DNA of 64,000 nt from a virus. Where the stretch lies: positions 62,001 to 126,000 of the IMG/VR virus record IMGVR_UViG_3300022752_003639. One strand, 5' to 3'. The notes beneath the pieces are model-generated. The model saw only the letters and a program-made list of their open reading frames with translations, was not told the origin of the DNA and searched no databases. This document shows positions 24,945-33,287 of this stretch, in pieces (position 1 is the stretch's first letter; each line of letters starts with the position of its first letter). The translations under genes and the position numbers were made by a program.

Positions 24945-25453
24945 AAAGAAATTATTCCTCTGATTGTTTAGATGATGTTGTTTTCTTTGTAGGAACAGAA
25001 ATCGAACATACTCCTGCTTATGGGTTGAATACACTCTTTGTAGTTGGTATTCAAGGATATGACGAAATTTTGTATAGGCTAGAAAACATAGAACATATTT
25101 TCTTTGGAGCTAATCATAGCTTTAACCCGCAAACTACAGAAGAATGGAACCGCTGGGAAAACATGATTATGTATTTTCTAGAAAAAGATTATTTGTGCTC
25201 ATTAGACATTCCTATTAACCAAGTTGAAGAGTTTCATGAAGGGGGTCTTTGTGAACATAACAACTTTATTCCACAAATTCGTGTGCCAATTCCTTATATT
25301 AAATTATGGAATTACAACACAATGCTCAAAATTGATGATAAAGATTTTGATGCAACTAATCCCGGTGTGTGGTCACACAGTCTACACTCACTAATGGAAC
25401 GTAGTAAATTTACAGACTGGAAACAATATAATAAGGATGTAGTAATAAAATGA
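24941..25453 (+). CDS. Conserved hypothetical phage protein
   Basis: 170 residues. Recognisable blocks are FVGTEIEHTPAYGLNTLFVVG, here cut to its core EIEHTPAYGLNTLFVVG, and HIFFGANHSFNPQTTEEW, LWNYNTMLKIDDKDF, and NPGVWSHSLHSL. I recall this protein from marine T4-like phages, often close to modification genes, with no known function. His, Asp and Glu residues in the conserved blocks could bind metal. It overlaps both neighbours by 4 nt. Confidence 0.78.
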   Translation: MKRNYSSDCLDDVVFFVGTEIEHTPAYGLNTLFVVGIQGYDEILYRLENIEHIFFGANHSFNPQTTEEWNRWENMIMYFLEKDYLCSLDIPINQVEEFHEGGLCEHNNFIPQIRVPIPYIKLWNYNTMLKIDDKDFDATNPGVWSHSLHSLMERSKFTDWKQYNKDVVIK

Positions 25454-25638
25454 TTAATAGCAAATTAGCAAATCAACTTAGTTCTGAAGAAAAACTTTTT
25501 AAAATGTTAGAAAGCATTGACTGGAAACTTTGGGAAATGTATAACATTTTAAAGGCACAGACTGAAGGAGCAAAGGTATCAACTAAAGCAGTTTCAGCAG
25601 TTAAAAAAACTAAAACATCTGCAAAAACAGACAACTAA
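25450..25638 (+). CDS. Small conserved hypothetical protein
   Basis: 62 residues. A helix (EEKLFKMLESIDWKLWEMYN) is followed by a Lys/Thr/Ala-rich tail likely disordered and basic. I recall the LESIDWKLWE block from related marine phages. ATG overlaps the previous stop (ATGA). Function unknown. Confidence 0.7.
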   Translation: MINSKLANQLSSEEKLFKMLESIDWKLWEMYNILKAQTEGAKVSTKAVSAVKKTKTSAKTDN

Positions 25639-25640
25639 AA

Positions 25641-26030
25641 ATGATTATTAAACAAGACATACGACCAAGTAAAATGATCTGGATTACTTTTAGTAAAGAA
25701 GGTATCCATAAATATCCAGCAGCACTAACTGATCCCAACTTAGCAACAGGAGATGAATACGATGTTTCGTTCCTTGGTTATCCGCATCGTCATATATTCC
25801 ATTTTAGGGTGTGGATTAATGTACTTCATAACGATCGCGAAATCGAATTCATACAGTTCAAGAGATTCTGTGAGCGTCTCCTGCGTGAGGGGGTAGTACA
25901 ATTAGATTATAAAAGTTGCGAAATGATGAGCGATGATCTATATGCTCAAATCATCGAAAAGTATCCTGGCCGTGAGGTATGGATTGAAGTCTCCGAAGAT
26001 GGAGAAAATGGTAGTTTCATTAAATATTAA
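25641..26030 (+). CDS. QueD/PTPS-like T-fold protein (possibly non-canonical)
   Basis: 129 residues. Aligning by eye to QueD (6-carboxytetrahydropterin synthase): F17...H23, then PHRHIFHFRVWI (49-60) against the LHGHSFMVRLEI pattern of QueD, then EIEFIQFKRF, SCEMMSDDLYAQI, and VWIEVSEDGE against the VKET ending. The three zinc His (23, 49, 51) appear preserved. The catalytic Cys two to four residues before the HxH is absent, as is the usual LDHH loop. It may therefore have altered chemistry or be a structural T-fold. It sits between dpdA and queE, fitting 7-deazaguanine synthesis. Confidence 0.55.
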   Translation: MIIKQDIRPSKMIWITFSKEGIHKYPAALTDPNLATGDEYDVSFLGYPHRHIFHFRVWINVLHNDREIEFIQFKRFCERLLREGVVQLDYKSCEMMSDDLYAQIIEKYPGREVWIEVSEDGENGSFIKY

Positions 26031-26053
26031 TCTTTTTTAGGAAATAGACAAAC

Positions 26054-26278
26054 ATGGCCCTCAGTGCATCTGTTCAAAAAACTCTTCGTATGAAACCAGA
26101 AGTTAGTAAAATCTTTGATGACCTTGAAGCATGGCACGATTATTGTAGAATGGAATTAATTGCATTTAATCCGGCCCATCTTTATAAATCTAGAGAATAT
26201 AAGGAATGGTCTAAAGACAGAAGAATTTCCAAAAACCGTAAACTAAAAAGTAAAAATGGCAAAAATATTTCTAGTTGA
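26054..26278 (+). CDS. Small conserved phage protein
   Basis: 74 residues, ribosome site AGGAAA. The core VQKTLRMKPEVSKIFDDLEA, then CRMELIAFNPAHLYKSREY, is one I recall from many marine T4-like phages next to glycosyltransferase genes. Basic C-terminus. Function unknown. It overlaps the next gene by 23 nt. Confidence 0.76.
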   Translation: MALSASVQKTLRMKPEVSKIFDDLEAWHDYCRMELIAFNPAHLYKSREYKEWSKDRRISKNRKLKSKNGKNISS

Positions 26279-27356
26279 CCTAGAAGCTGTTGAAACACGT
26301 TATACAGCACAATGGAAAAGTCATGTTCCCAAAATTCTCAAAGCACAAGGACATCAAGTTCACGTTATCTCTGGTCCTGAAGATATTCCTAGTGCCACTA
26401 CTCCTGGTGCCTTTCTTAACTTTGGGGGGACTAATATCTATAAGTCTCGCCAAGTTGAAGAGATTGCTCGCCTTTTTACCTCCGGAACCATTGTGGCCGG
26501 CGACCATTTTCTTTTTACTGATGCTTGGCATCCAGGCATTATAAATTTAAAATATATGAGTTCTTTACTGAATATACCAGTAAAGATTCACGCACTATGG
26601 CACGCCGGATCATATGATCCCCAAGACTTTTTAGGTAGGCTTATTGGAAACGCTAGTTGGGTAAGACATTCAGAAAAGGCATTTTTTGAAGCTATCGACT
26701 TTAACTATTTTGCCACAGACTTTCATATTGAAATGTTTGTGCGTAATTTATTAAATGACGGACTAAGCGAGAATCCTTGGTTAGATGAGGATTTAGATGA
26801 TGCCTTAAAAGGACGATGGGCTGGGATCGTACGCTCAGGTTGGCCTATGGAATATATGGCAGAAACGTTAGCGCCATACAAAGGTATAAAAAAACGTGAC
26901 CTAATCCTATTTCCACATCGAATAGCACCTGAGAAACAGATTGAAATCTTTTGGGATCTTAGATTGATACTTCCGCAATATGATTTTGTAATATGTCAAG
27001 AACAACCACTTACCAAAGCTCAATATCATAAATTATTGAGTGAGGCTAAGATTGTGTTTAGTGCTAACCTACAAGAAACCTTGGGCATCAGTTGTTATGA
27101 GGGTGCCCTGGTAGATGCTATTCCGATGGTGCCAGATCGGTTATCATATACAGAAATGTACTATGAAGGATTTAAGTATCCCAGTCATTGGACAGAAAGT
27201 TTTGATAGTTATATGAGATATCGTGCTGATTTGGTTCATCATATCATTGTCACTATGACACACTATGAAAAACGTCTGCCGCAGTTGGCTAAACAAACTG
27301 ATGATTTAACAGCGAGGTTTTTCTCATGTCAGGCATTACTGAACAACTTGAATTAG
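26256..27356 (+). CDS. GT-B fold glycosyltransferase
   Basis: 366 residues. The C-terminal half follows the GT4-type donor-binding pattern: LFPHRIAPEKQIEIFWDL, YDFVICQEQPL, AKIVFSANLQETLGISCYEG, then PMVPDRLSYTEMY. The N-terminal half has a GHQVHVISGPEDIP start and LNFGGTNIYKSRQ. Such enzymes in T4-like phages may glycosylate modified DNA bases or surface structures. No DNA-binding extension is evident. The next gene overlaps by 31 nt. Confidence 0.86.
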   Translation: MAKIFLVDLEAVETRYTAQWKSHVPKILKAQGHQVHVISGPEDIPSATTPGAFLNFGGTNIYKSRQVEEIARLFTSGTIVAGDHFLFTDAWHPGIINLKYMSSLLNIPVKIHALWHAGSYDPQDFLGRLIGNASWVRHSEKAFFEAIDFNYFATDFHIEMFVRNLLNDGLSENPWLDEDLDDALKGRWAGIVRSGWPMEYMAETLAPYKGIKKRDLILFPHRIAPEKQIEIFWDLRLILPQYDFVICQEQPLTKAQYHKLLSEAKIVFSANLQETLGISCYEGALVDAIPMVPDRLSYTEMYYEGFKYPSHWTESFDSYMRYRADLVHHIIVTMTHYEKRLPQLAKQTDDLTARFFSCQALLNNLN

Positions 27357-27586
27357 ACTTTGAAGAGGAATGGCCCGTGCGTGATTACTACGATGATGGT
27401 CCTGTGACCATAGACGATTACATTGTAGAATATAAAACATTTGAACAGGTCAGTTGGTGGAGGCTGAAGCAAATGCTGGAACGGTGGCCTGCCATGCGTA
27501 AGAGTTGGGAAGCATTTATAGTTGATTATAATGTATGCTTGGCTACTCTGAAATCAGAAGAAGACAATGATGATATCCCTTTCTAA
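27326..27586 (+). CDS. Small acidic hypothetical protein
   Basis: 86 residues starting at ATG 27326 with GAGG 8-11 nt before. The N-terminal half is strongly acidic (EQLELDFEEEWPVRDYYDDG); a helix with VSWWRLKQMLERWPAMRK follows. It overlaps both the glycosyltransferase and the cupin-like gene. Function unknown. Confidence 0.7.
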   Translation: MSGITEQLELDFEEEWPVRDYYDDGPVTIDDYIVEYKTFEQVSWWRLKQMLERWPAMRKSWEAFIVDYNVCLATLKSEEDNDDIPF

Positions 27587-28040
27587 ATTTATCTTAAATA
27601 CATTAGATCGAATGGGTCGAAAACGTATTGTATTGGATAGACAAAGTGCTGAACCATATCTCGAACGCTATTATATTTTTCTCCGCGACAGAAAACGGTT
27701 TCCTTTCAATTTGTTCTTGCACAAGTTTCTTAAATCAGATCCCGATGACGTGCATGATCATCCATGGCCTTATGCTACTCTAATTCTCAAAGGCGGGTAT
27801 TGGGAATACAAACCCGTTTTCAATGAGAAAGGAATAAAAGTTGGAGAACAGAAACATTGGTGCTCACCTGGTCATTTTCGCACTAGCTCTGCTACTAGTT
27901 TTCATCGTATCGAGTTAGAACCAGGTATTGATTGCTGGACATTATTCATGCCCGGTCCTACTAAACGTGAATGGGGATTTCTTGTTAATAATCGATGGAT
28001 TCATAACGAGCAATACCTCCAAGAGAGAGCTATAAAATGA
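27567..28040 (+). CDS. Cupin-like protein
   Basis: 157 residues. Cupin-like double-strand pattern with His ligands: DDVHDHPWPYATLILKGGY (first motif with HxH) and GHFRTSSATSFHRIEL (second motif), then CWTLFMPGPTKREWGF. Cupins in phages include sugar epimerases, isomerases and dioxygenase relatives. Conservation of the HxH suggests a bound metal. Adjacent to glycosyltransferase and GMP reductase, so a sugar or nucleotide role is possible. Exact reaction unknown. Confidence 0.76.
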   Translation: MMISLSKFILNTLDRMGRKRIVLDRQSAEPYLERYYIFLRDRKRFPFNLFLHKFLKSDPDDVHDHPWPYATLILKGGYWEYKPVFNEKGIKVGEQKHWCSPGHFRTSSATSFHRIELEPGIDCWTLFMPGPTKREWGFLVNNRWIHNEQYLQERAIK

Positions 28041-28210
28041 AAATAGGAACCAAATGGTATGGAGCCAATGGTGATCTATTTGAAATAGATGACTTAAGAT
28101 CTATAAATGGAGAAACTTGGGTTTTTTATACTAATACCTTTACTATGAAATCTTTTAGTACCCTCCTGCCTGCATTTTTACAGAGATTTCGCCGTTATGA
28201 TGACAAATAA
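28037..28210 (+). CDS. Small hypothetical protein (57 aa)
   Basis: ATG 28037 overlaps the cupin-like stop (ATGA) and the gene overlaps the next start by 14 nt. The sequence starts MKIGTKWYGANGDLFEIDDL, a compact beta unit, and ends [15 protein letters not shown]. It fills what would otherwise be a 156-nt gap, in the same overlapping style as its neighbours. No family recognised. Confidence 0.65.
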   Translation: MKIGTKWYGANGDLFEIDDLRSINGETWVFYTNTFTMKSFSTLLPAFLQRFRRYDDK

Positions 28211-28379
28211 AAATGTTTTTGAAACTATCCTTAGTAAGTACAACTCTAAATCCTTAAATGAAATTAGATACGAATTGTATGAGGATATAGTAGAAGAATG
28301 TGCAAGATCAGTGGAACATATACGTGTATGGGACAGTAATCTAGGTGATCATATTCGAAGTAAGATGGGAACTTTATGA
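28197..28379 (+). CDS. Small helical hypothetical protein
   Basis: 60 residues; ATG 28197 or 28200. Helical and acidic ([20 protein letters not shown]). It overlaps the 57-aa gene before and GMP reductase after (ATGA). Not recognised. Confidence 0.65.
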   Translation: MMTNKNVFETILSKYNSKSLNEIRYELYEDIVEECARSVEHIRVWDSNLGDHIRSKMGTL

Positions 28380-29392
28380 GAATAGAAGAGGATATCAAGT
28401 TAGACTTTAGGGATGTTCTGATTCGTCCCAAACGTAGCACACTAGGCAGTCGTCGTGATGTAGATCTAATAAGATTTTACAAATTTAAGCATAGTAGATA
28501 TGAATATGAAGGCATACCTATTATGGCTGCTAATATGGACGGCGTGGGCACAATGGCAATGGCACTAGCTTTAGGTCGGCATAGACTGTTCACCTGTCTT
28601 ATCAAAACATATAATAAAGACATAGAAAACTTTGCTGAATTTAGAGTATGTAAGGATCATTATGCCGTAAGCACAGGTACCAGTTATGAAGACTTTCGTA
28701 ACTTAAACACCATTGTAACAGGCATCGGCGCTCAATTTATCTGTATAGATGTGGCTAATGGCTACAGTGAAAACTTTGGTGACTTTGTTGAAGAAGTAAG
28801 AAATCGTTGGCCAGACAAAACTATTATTGCTGGTAATGTTGTTACTGGTGATATGACACAGGAGTTAATTTTACGTGGAGCAGATATCGTTAAAGTTGGT
28901 ATTGGTCCTGGCAGTGTATGTACTACTCGTGTACAAACTGGTGTTGGTTATCCTCAACTCAGTGCAATCATCGAGTGTGCCGATGCGGCTCACGGTCTCG
29001 GTGGGCACATTATTGCTGACGGTGGCTGCACTTGCCCCGGAGACGTTGCAAAGGCTTTTGGTGCTGGCGCAGACTTTGTGATGCTAGGCGGTATGCTGGC
29101 TGGACACGATGAAGGTGGTGGCACTGTGGAAAACGGAAAGGTGACCTTCTATGGTATGAGTAGTGATACCGCTATGGAACGTCATCACGGAGGCGTAGCA
29201 GAATATCGTAGTTCAGAAGGACGTACAGTGAATATTCCATATCGTGGTCCTGTAACAAAGACTGTACTAGACATTTTAGGTGGGCTGCGTAGTGCCTGTA
29301 CCTATGTTGGAGCAGAAACTCTTAAACAACTGCCTAAATGCACAACATTTATTAGGGTCAATAGACAAATTAATGATGTTTTTATTAAGTAA
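28376..29392 (+). CDS. guaC: GMP reductase (IMPDH/GMPR family)
   Basis: 338 residues; E. coli GuaC is 347. Converts GMP to IMP using NADPH. Catalytic loop [20 protein letters not shown] has Cys182 and Thr184. [36 protein letters not shown] and [11 protein letters not shown] form the barrel phosphate site. [20 protein letters not shown] followed by SSEGRTV and IPYRGPV is typical of GMP reductase rather than IMP dehydrogenase, and the CBS domains of IMPDH are absent. In a phage it would rebalance guanine pools during host DNA recycling. Its stop overlaps the convergent radical SAM gene by 8 nt. Confidence 0.9.
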   Translation: MRIEEDIKLDFRDVLIRPKRSTLGSRRDVDLIRFYKFKHSRYEYEGIPIMAANMDGVGTMAMALALGRHRLFTCLIKTYNKDIENFAEFRVCKDHYAVSTGTSYEDFRNLNTIVTGIGAQFICIDVANGYSENFGDFVEEVRNRWPDKTIIAGNVVTGDMTQELILRGADIVKVGIGPGSVCTTRVQTGVGYPQLSAIIECADAAHGLGGHIIADGGCTCPGDVAKAFGAGADFVMLGGMLAGHDEGGGTVENGKVTFYGMSSDTAMERHHGGVAEYRSSEGRTVNIPYRGPVTKTVLDILGGLRSACTYVGAETLKQLPKCTTFIRVNRQINDVFIK

Positions 29393-30260
29393 CTGTTAGT
29401 AGGTTTTTATCTTTATCACTTACACAGTAGACCATTCCGCACTTGTGTAGTTCAACAGGATATGCGAATGTTGAATTCCAAATATTACCTAAAGGGCGAT
29501 TCCCACATTCACTTCCTGATGCCCATCCAGTTTCTTGAATATAGATAGTATCTATGCCTGCACTACATAATTGACCTGTATAACTAGGATTTTTTATTTG
29601 TAAAATTTCAATTTTTTCATTAAATGTTTTTTTTGACATTTCTTTTTTTTCTTCCAATACAGACTTACCTAATAATTTTATAATTTGTGCATCGGTATAT
29701 GGTATCCACCCTAACGCTTGTTCTCCGTTTTTGTACAAAAGTTGTTTATTAACAATTATGTTAAACTCATTCTGAATACGCTCTAAACGATACAAATCGT
29801 TATCGAAATAATCAGGTCTTATCGGAACATTTACAACAATATTTTTTTTATTTTTTTGAAACGCCTCTATAATAAACTTGATAAGATTATAATTTTGCCA
29901 GTAATGAAAAGTTAAATGTAGTTTGTCAACATGAGGTTCAATAGCCCACCAATCTAACCACATTTTACCGCCATTGGTAATTAATTCAATATTTCCATTA
30001 TTATCTTTACATATTTTTAAAATTTCTGGAAAATCGTGAAACTCCAATGGTTCGCCTCCATCAAATGTCCAATCGATAAGTCTACCTAAATTGCTGAAAT
30101 GTGTAATTGTATATGATACAAATTTTTTGTATTCTTCTACAGATCTAGGTTCTTCACCACCCCAATACTTGGTAGGACAATATGAACATCCTCCAGAGCA
30201 GTAATTATGTAATGCCCACCAAATCTTAGTTCTTTTTAATTCTCTTCTTGCGATATTCAT
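29385..30260 (-). CDS. Radical SAM enzyme with SPASM/Twitch-like C-terminus
   Basis: 291 residues and the only minus-strand gene in the left 39 kb. The radical SAM cluster motif is CSGGCSYC (Cys21, Cys25, Cys28). DGGEPLEF supplies the GGEP SAM-binding motif. The C-terminal third has a SPASM/Twitch pattern: [20 protein letters not shown], then ECG, PLGNIWN, and HKCGMVYC. Such enzymes often modify peptides or other macromolecules. No precursor peptide was recognised nearby. Its 3' end overlaps guaC, and it diverges from queE. The orientation suggests separate acquisition or regulation. Substrate unknown. Confidence 0.84.
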   Translation of the reverse strand: MNIARRELKRTKIWWALHNYCSGGCSYCPTKYWGGEEPRSVEEYKKFVSYTITHFSNLGRLIDWTFDGGEPLEFHDFPEILKICKDNNGNIELITNGGKMWLDWWAIEPHVDKLHLTFHYWQNYNLIKFIIEAFQKNKKNIVVNVPIRPDYFDNDLYRLERIQNEFNIIVNKQLLYKNGEQALGWIPYTDAQIIKLLGKSVLEEKKEMSKKTFNEKIEILQIKNPSYTGQLCSAGIDTIYIQETGWASGSECGNRPLGNIWNSTFAYPVELHKCGMVYCVSDKDKNLLTVT

Positions 30261-30261
30261 G

Positions 30262-30290
30262 TTGACAAACTCTAAATAAACATATATAAT
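30262..30290 (+). promoter_or_regulatory. Consensus sigma70 promoter before queE
   Basis: TTGACA (30262-30267), 17-nt spacer, TATAAT (30285-30290). Perfect boxes lie in the divergent gap between the minus-strand radical SAM gene and queE. No equally good promoter was seen for the minus strand. Confidence 0.88.
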
Positions 30291-30331
30291 ATATTTAAAC
30301 TAATTAGGATTTTAACAACAGTGAGAAAAAA

Positions 30332-31198
30332 ATGAGTAAACTTAAAGTATCAGAACTTTTTTACAGTGTGCAAGGTGAAGGAAGATACATGGGTGTTCCC
30401 AGTGTGTTCCTTCGTGTATTTGGTTGTAATTTTACATGCGACGGATTTGGAATGCCAAAAGGAGAAAAATCCAATGAACGACATATTATCGCCGAAAATA
30501 TTTCAAGCATTACACAATACAGAGATCTACCTTTGGTTCATACAGGGTGCGATTCTTATGCTAGTTGGGATCCTAAGTTTAAGGATCTTAGTCCTGTGCT
30601 CGAAACAGATAGTATTGTGGACACAATCATGGATATGCTCCCTCACAAAGAATGGAGGAAAGAACACCTAGTTATAACAGGAGGAGAACCACTTCTAGGT
30701 TGGCAGCGTAGTTATCCTGACTTACTTAATCATCCTAAAATGAAAGGACTTACAGAAATAACGTTTGAAACAAACGGGACTCAAGAAATTTCACGGAATT
30801 TTAGTGAATATCTTAATGATTGGCTAGCGCCAGATGATCAAACACAATTCGAAAACTGGAGAGAATTAACCTTTTCAGTAAGTCCTAAATTATCAGTTTC
30901 TGGAGAACGTTGGGAAGATGCCATAAAACCAGATATCGTAGTTTATTATGAATCATTTGGCTATACATACTTAAAATTTGTAGTAGCAAGTAACGAAGAT
31001 GTAGCAGAAGCAGAAGATGCGGTAAACGAGTATAGAAAGGCTGGATTTAAAGGACCAGTTTACATAATGCCATTAGGCGGTGTTGAATCAGTATATAGCT
31101 TAAATAATAAAAATGTAGCACTCATGGCTATGAAAAAAGGATGGCGTTATAGTGATAGGCTTCAGGTGCCGCTCTTTAAGAACGCATGGTCGACATGA
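30332..31198 (+). CDS. queE: 7-carboxy-7-deazaguanine synthase (QueE), with long insertion in the cluster loop
   Basis: 288 residues. Radical SAM enzyme making 7-carboxy-7-deazaguanine from 6-carboxytetrahydropterin. YSVQGEGRYMGVPSVFLRVF and GCNFTC begin the cluster loop (Cys32, Cys36). The third Cys is Cys73 in GCDSYASW, equivalent to WCDTxYAW of standard QueE, so about 35 residues are inserted between the second and third Cys. LVITGGEPLL and ETNGTQ provide SAM and substrate contacts. It works with a QueD-like protein and the DpdA-like transglycosylase upstream. QueC was not seen, so the modified base may stop at the carboxy form. Confidence 0.9.
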   Translation: MSKLKVSELFYSVQGEGRYMGVPSVFLRVFGCNFTCDGFGMPKGEKSNERHIIAENISSITQYRDLPLVHTGCDSYASWDPKFKDLSPVLETDSIVDTIMDMLPHKEWRKEHLVITGGEPLLGWQRSYPDLLNHPKMKGLTEITFETNGTQEISRNFSEYLNDWLAPDDQTQFENWRELTFSVSPKLSVSGERWEDAIKPDIVVYYESFGYTYLKFVVASNEDVAEAEDAVNEYRKAGFKGPVYIMPLGGVESVYSLNNKNVALMAMKKGWRYSDRLQVPLFKNAWST

Positions 31199-31443
31199 CA
31201 CAACCGTTAGATATTCCAGAATTTGTCAAAATATATTTCCTTGTAAAACAGGATGGTATGATGTTTTCCCCTACAGGTAATTCAGGAGGAAATTATTTAG
31301 GCACTGGATTTTATTTGACAAGAACAGAAGCAGAACATACTAGAACAATGGAATACCTAAGAGAAACTGATTCTAAAACAAAGGTTCATATATTTGAATT
31401 AGATGTTCCCAACCCGGCGTATAAACATGAAAAATCTACTTAA
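31195..31443 (+). CDS. Small conserved phage protein
   Basis: 82 residues from ATG 31195, which overlaps the queE stop (ATGA); ATG 31186 is an alternative. Conserved-looking blocks are KIYFLVKQDGMMFSPTG, GTGFYLTRTEAEHTRTMEYL and HIFELDVPNPA. I recall such a protein in marine T4-like phages. Alpha/beta, no catalytic motif clear. Function unknown. Confidence 0.74.
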   Translation: MTQPLDIPEFVKIYFLVKQDGMMFSPTGNSGGNYLGTGFYLTRTEAEHTRTMEYLRETDSKTKVHIFELDVPNPAYKHEKST

Positions 31444-31822
31444 AAAAATATTCGGCATAACCGAAATGGAAAATGCCATTAAAGAAACCAGAGCCGCCGC
31501 AGAAGCAGCAGAAGTTAAATCAGATTTAACTCCGAAAGATCTAGCTACTCAAAACAAGGAACCCTGGGTAACTGTTATTAATACCCATGTAAATAAAGAA
31601 AATATTAGAAATGGTTTTTTTGAACTTGACTGGAATGAATATTTTGTGCTACAATTAAGGACTGCGGGATTTCGTGGCGACACCGACGAAGACATTGTAA
31701 ATCAATGGTTTACAGAACTTTGTAAAAATGTAGCCGCAGAAGAAGGTATAGACATGAGCCGTAGAAATACAGGCTATATAAACGTAAACAATATTGGGAA
31801 CGGACGTTCAGAGGTTAGCTAA
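31427..31822 (+). CDS. Conserved phage protein
   Basis: 131 residues from ATG 31427 (MKNLLKKIFG); an earlier in-frame start lies inside the upstream gene. N-terminal amphipathic helix, then Ala/Glu-rich coiled-coil-like region (AIKETRAAAEAAEV). The C-terminal domain carries PWVTVINTHVN, GFFELDWNEYFVLQLR and DEDIVNQWFTELC. I recall this domain in marine T4-like phages. Function unknown. Its stop abuts the flap endonuclease start. Confidence 0.75.
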   Translation: MKNLLKKIFGITEMENAIKETRAAAEAAEVKSDLTPKDLATQNKEPWVTVINTHVNKENIRNGFFELDWNEYFVLQLRTAGFRGDTDEDIVNQWFTELCKNVAAEEGIDMSRRNTGYINVNNIGNGRSEVS

Positions 31823-32814
31823 TGGCCAAAACATATCTACTGATTGATACTGCTAATGTTTTTTTTAGAGCAAGGCATGTCATGCGTGGCAACTTAGAGG
31901 ATAAGATAGGACTTAGTATTCATACGGTACTAAGTAGTGTTAGGAAAGCATGGAGAGATTTTAATGGCGATCATGTTGTATTCTGCTTAGAAGGTAGATC
32001 ATGGCGCAAAGACCATTATGAACCTTACAAACGACAACGTACCGAAGCTCGCGCGGCATTGAGCCCTAGAGAAGCAGAAGAAGAAAAAATCTTCTGGGAA
32101 ACATTTGATCAGTTTAAAGAATTTGTAATTAATAAAACAAATTCGACTGTATTGCATCATCCACAATTAGAAGCGGACGATCTTATTGCGGGCTGGATTG
32201 ATTTACATCCTAAAGATAATCATGTAATTATTTCTACCGATGGGGACTTCGCACAACTTATCTCTCCAAATGTCAAACAATATAACGGCGTGATGGAGGT
32301 CACTACTACCCACTTAGGGTATTTCGATTCCAAAGGCAAACCAGTCACAGATAAAAAAACAAAGTTACCTAAAGATCCGCCTGACCCGCAATGGTTATTA
32401 TTTGAAAAATGTATGAGGGGAGATACTTCAGACAACATTTTTAGTGCTTATCCTGGGGTACGAGAAAAAGGAACAAAAAATAAAGTTGGTCTAAGAGAAG
32501 CATTTGCAGATAGAAACTCAAAAGGATATAACTGGAATAATCTCATGTTACAAAGATGGGTTGACCATGAAGGAAAAGAACATCGTGTGTTAGATGACTA
32601 TACAAGAAATAAACTGTTGTGTGATTTGAGAGGACAACCAGAAGAAATAAGAAATCTTATTTTTGATGTAATAAATGAATACATAAACCAAAATAAAGAT
32701 GTTCCACAGGTCGGAATTAGACTTCTGAAATTTTGTTCTACTTTTGATTTACAAAAAATTACAGATCAAATTCAAAGTTATTCTGAACCATTAAATTCAA
32801 GGTATATTGTATGA
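31822..32814 (+). CDS. rnh: 5'-3' exonuclease / flap endonuclease (T4 RNase H-like)
   Basis: 330 residues; T4 rnh is 305. Removes RNA primers and 5' flaps. FEN-family acidic motifs: LIDTANVFFRARHV (Asp9), VVFCLEGRSWRKDHYEPYKR, LEADDLIAGW, ISTDGDFAQLI, and KCMRGDTSDNIF with its helix-hairpin metal site. The order fits the T4 RNase H / FEN fold. It belongs with gp43 and gp45 in lagging-strand maturation. ATG overlaps the preceding stop by one base. Confidence 0.91.
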   Translation: MAKTYLLIDTANVFFRARHVMRGNLEDKIGLSIHTVLSSVRKAWRDFNGDHVVFCLEGRSWRKDHYEPYKRQRTEARAALSPREAEEEKIFWETFDQFKEFVINKTNSTVLHHPQLEADDLIAGWIDLHPKDNHVIISTDGDFAQLISPNVKQYNGVMEVTTTHLGYFDSKGKPVTDKKTKLPKDPPDPQWLLFEKCMRGDTSDNIFSAYPGVREKGTKNKVGLREAFADRNSKGYNWNNLMLQRWVDHEGKEHRVLDDYTRNKLLCDLRGQPEEIRNLIFDVINEYINQNKDVPQVGIRLLKFCSTFDLQKITDQIQSYSEPLNSRYIV

Positions 32815-33287
32815 ATGCTGTTAGTAAAACTTTAATTCCAAATCAAGAATGGATCATAGAAGATCATGGAAAAAAAATAGGTTCTGTTTATAAAAAGAAA
32901 AAATCCTATTATTTTATTAGGAAAGGTAAAACAATTAGTTTTCCTAATTTAGATGAGATAAAAAATAAATTAGGAGTTTCAATTTCTGAAAACACAGCTT
33001 CTAAGAAAAATAATAACGATGACAATACATATTCAATTTATGATTATCCATGTGGAGTAAAACCATATAACACTTTATATAATATAAAAGAAAAATTGCC
33101 ATTGTTTTCTAAGAGCTCTAAAAGCCAAAGTTTGTATTGTGCAGGTTACTATGTTATTAAATTTCGTAAAGGTTGGGTTAAAAGTTTCTGTCCAAAATTA
33201 ATTACTTTAGAAAGATATCCTTATTACGGACCATTTAAACATGAACAGGAAATGAAACAAATGTTATCTACCTTAAATAAATCATGA
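32811..33287 (+). CDS. Conserved hypothetical protein
   Basis: 158 residues, basic. The N-terminal ~50 residues form a small beta unit (WIIEDHGKKIGSVYKKKKSY), then a polar Asn/Asp linker, then a conserved-looking end SLYCAGYYVIKFRKGWVKSF, with CPKLITLERYPYYGPFK. I recall the C-terminal block from marine T4-like phages. Possibly nucleic-acid binding by charge. It overlaps both neighbours by 4 nt. Confidence 0.76.
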   Translation: MNAVSKTLIPNQEWIIEDHGKKIGSVYKKKKSYYFIRKGKTISFPNLDEIKNKLGVSISENTASKKNNNDDNTYSIYDYPCGVKPYNTLYNIKEKLPLFSKSSKSQSLYCAGYYVIKFRKGWVKSFCPKLITLERYPYYGPFKHEQEMKQMLSTLNKS

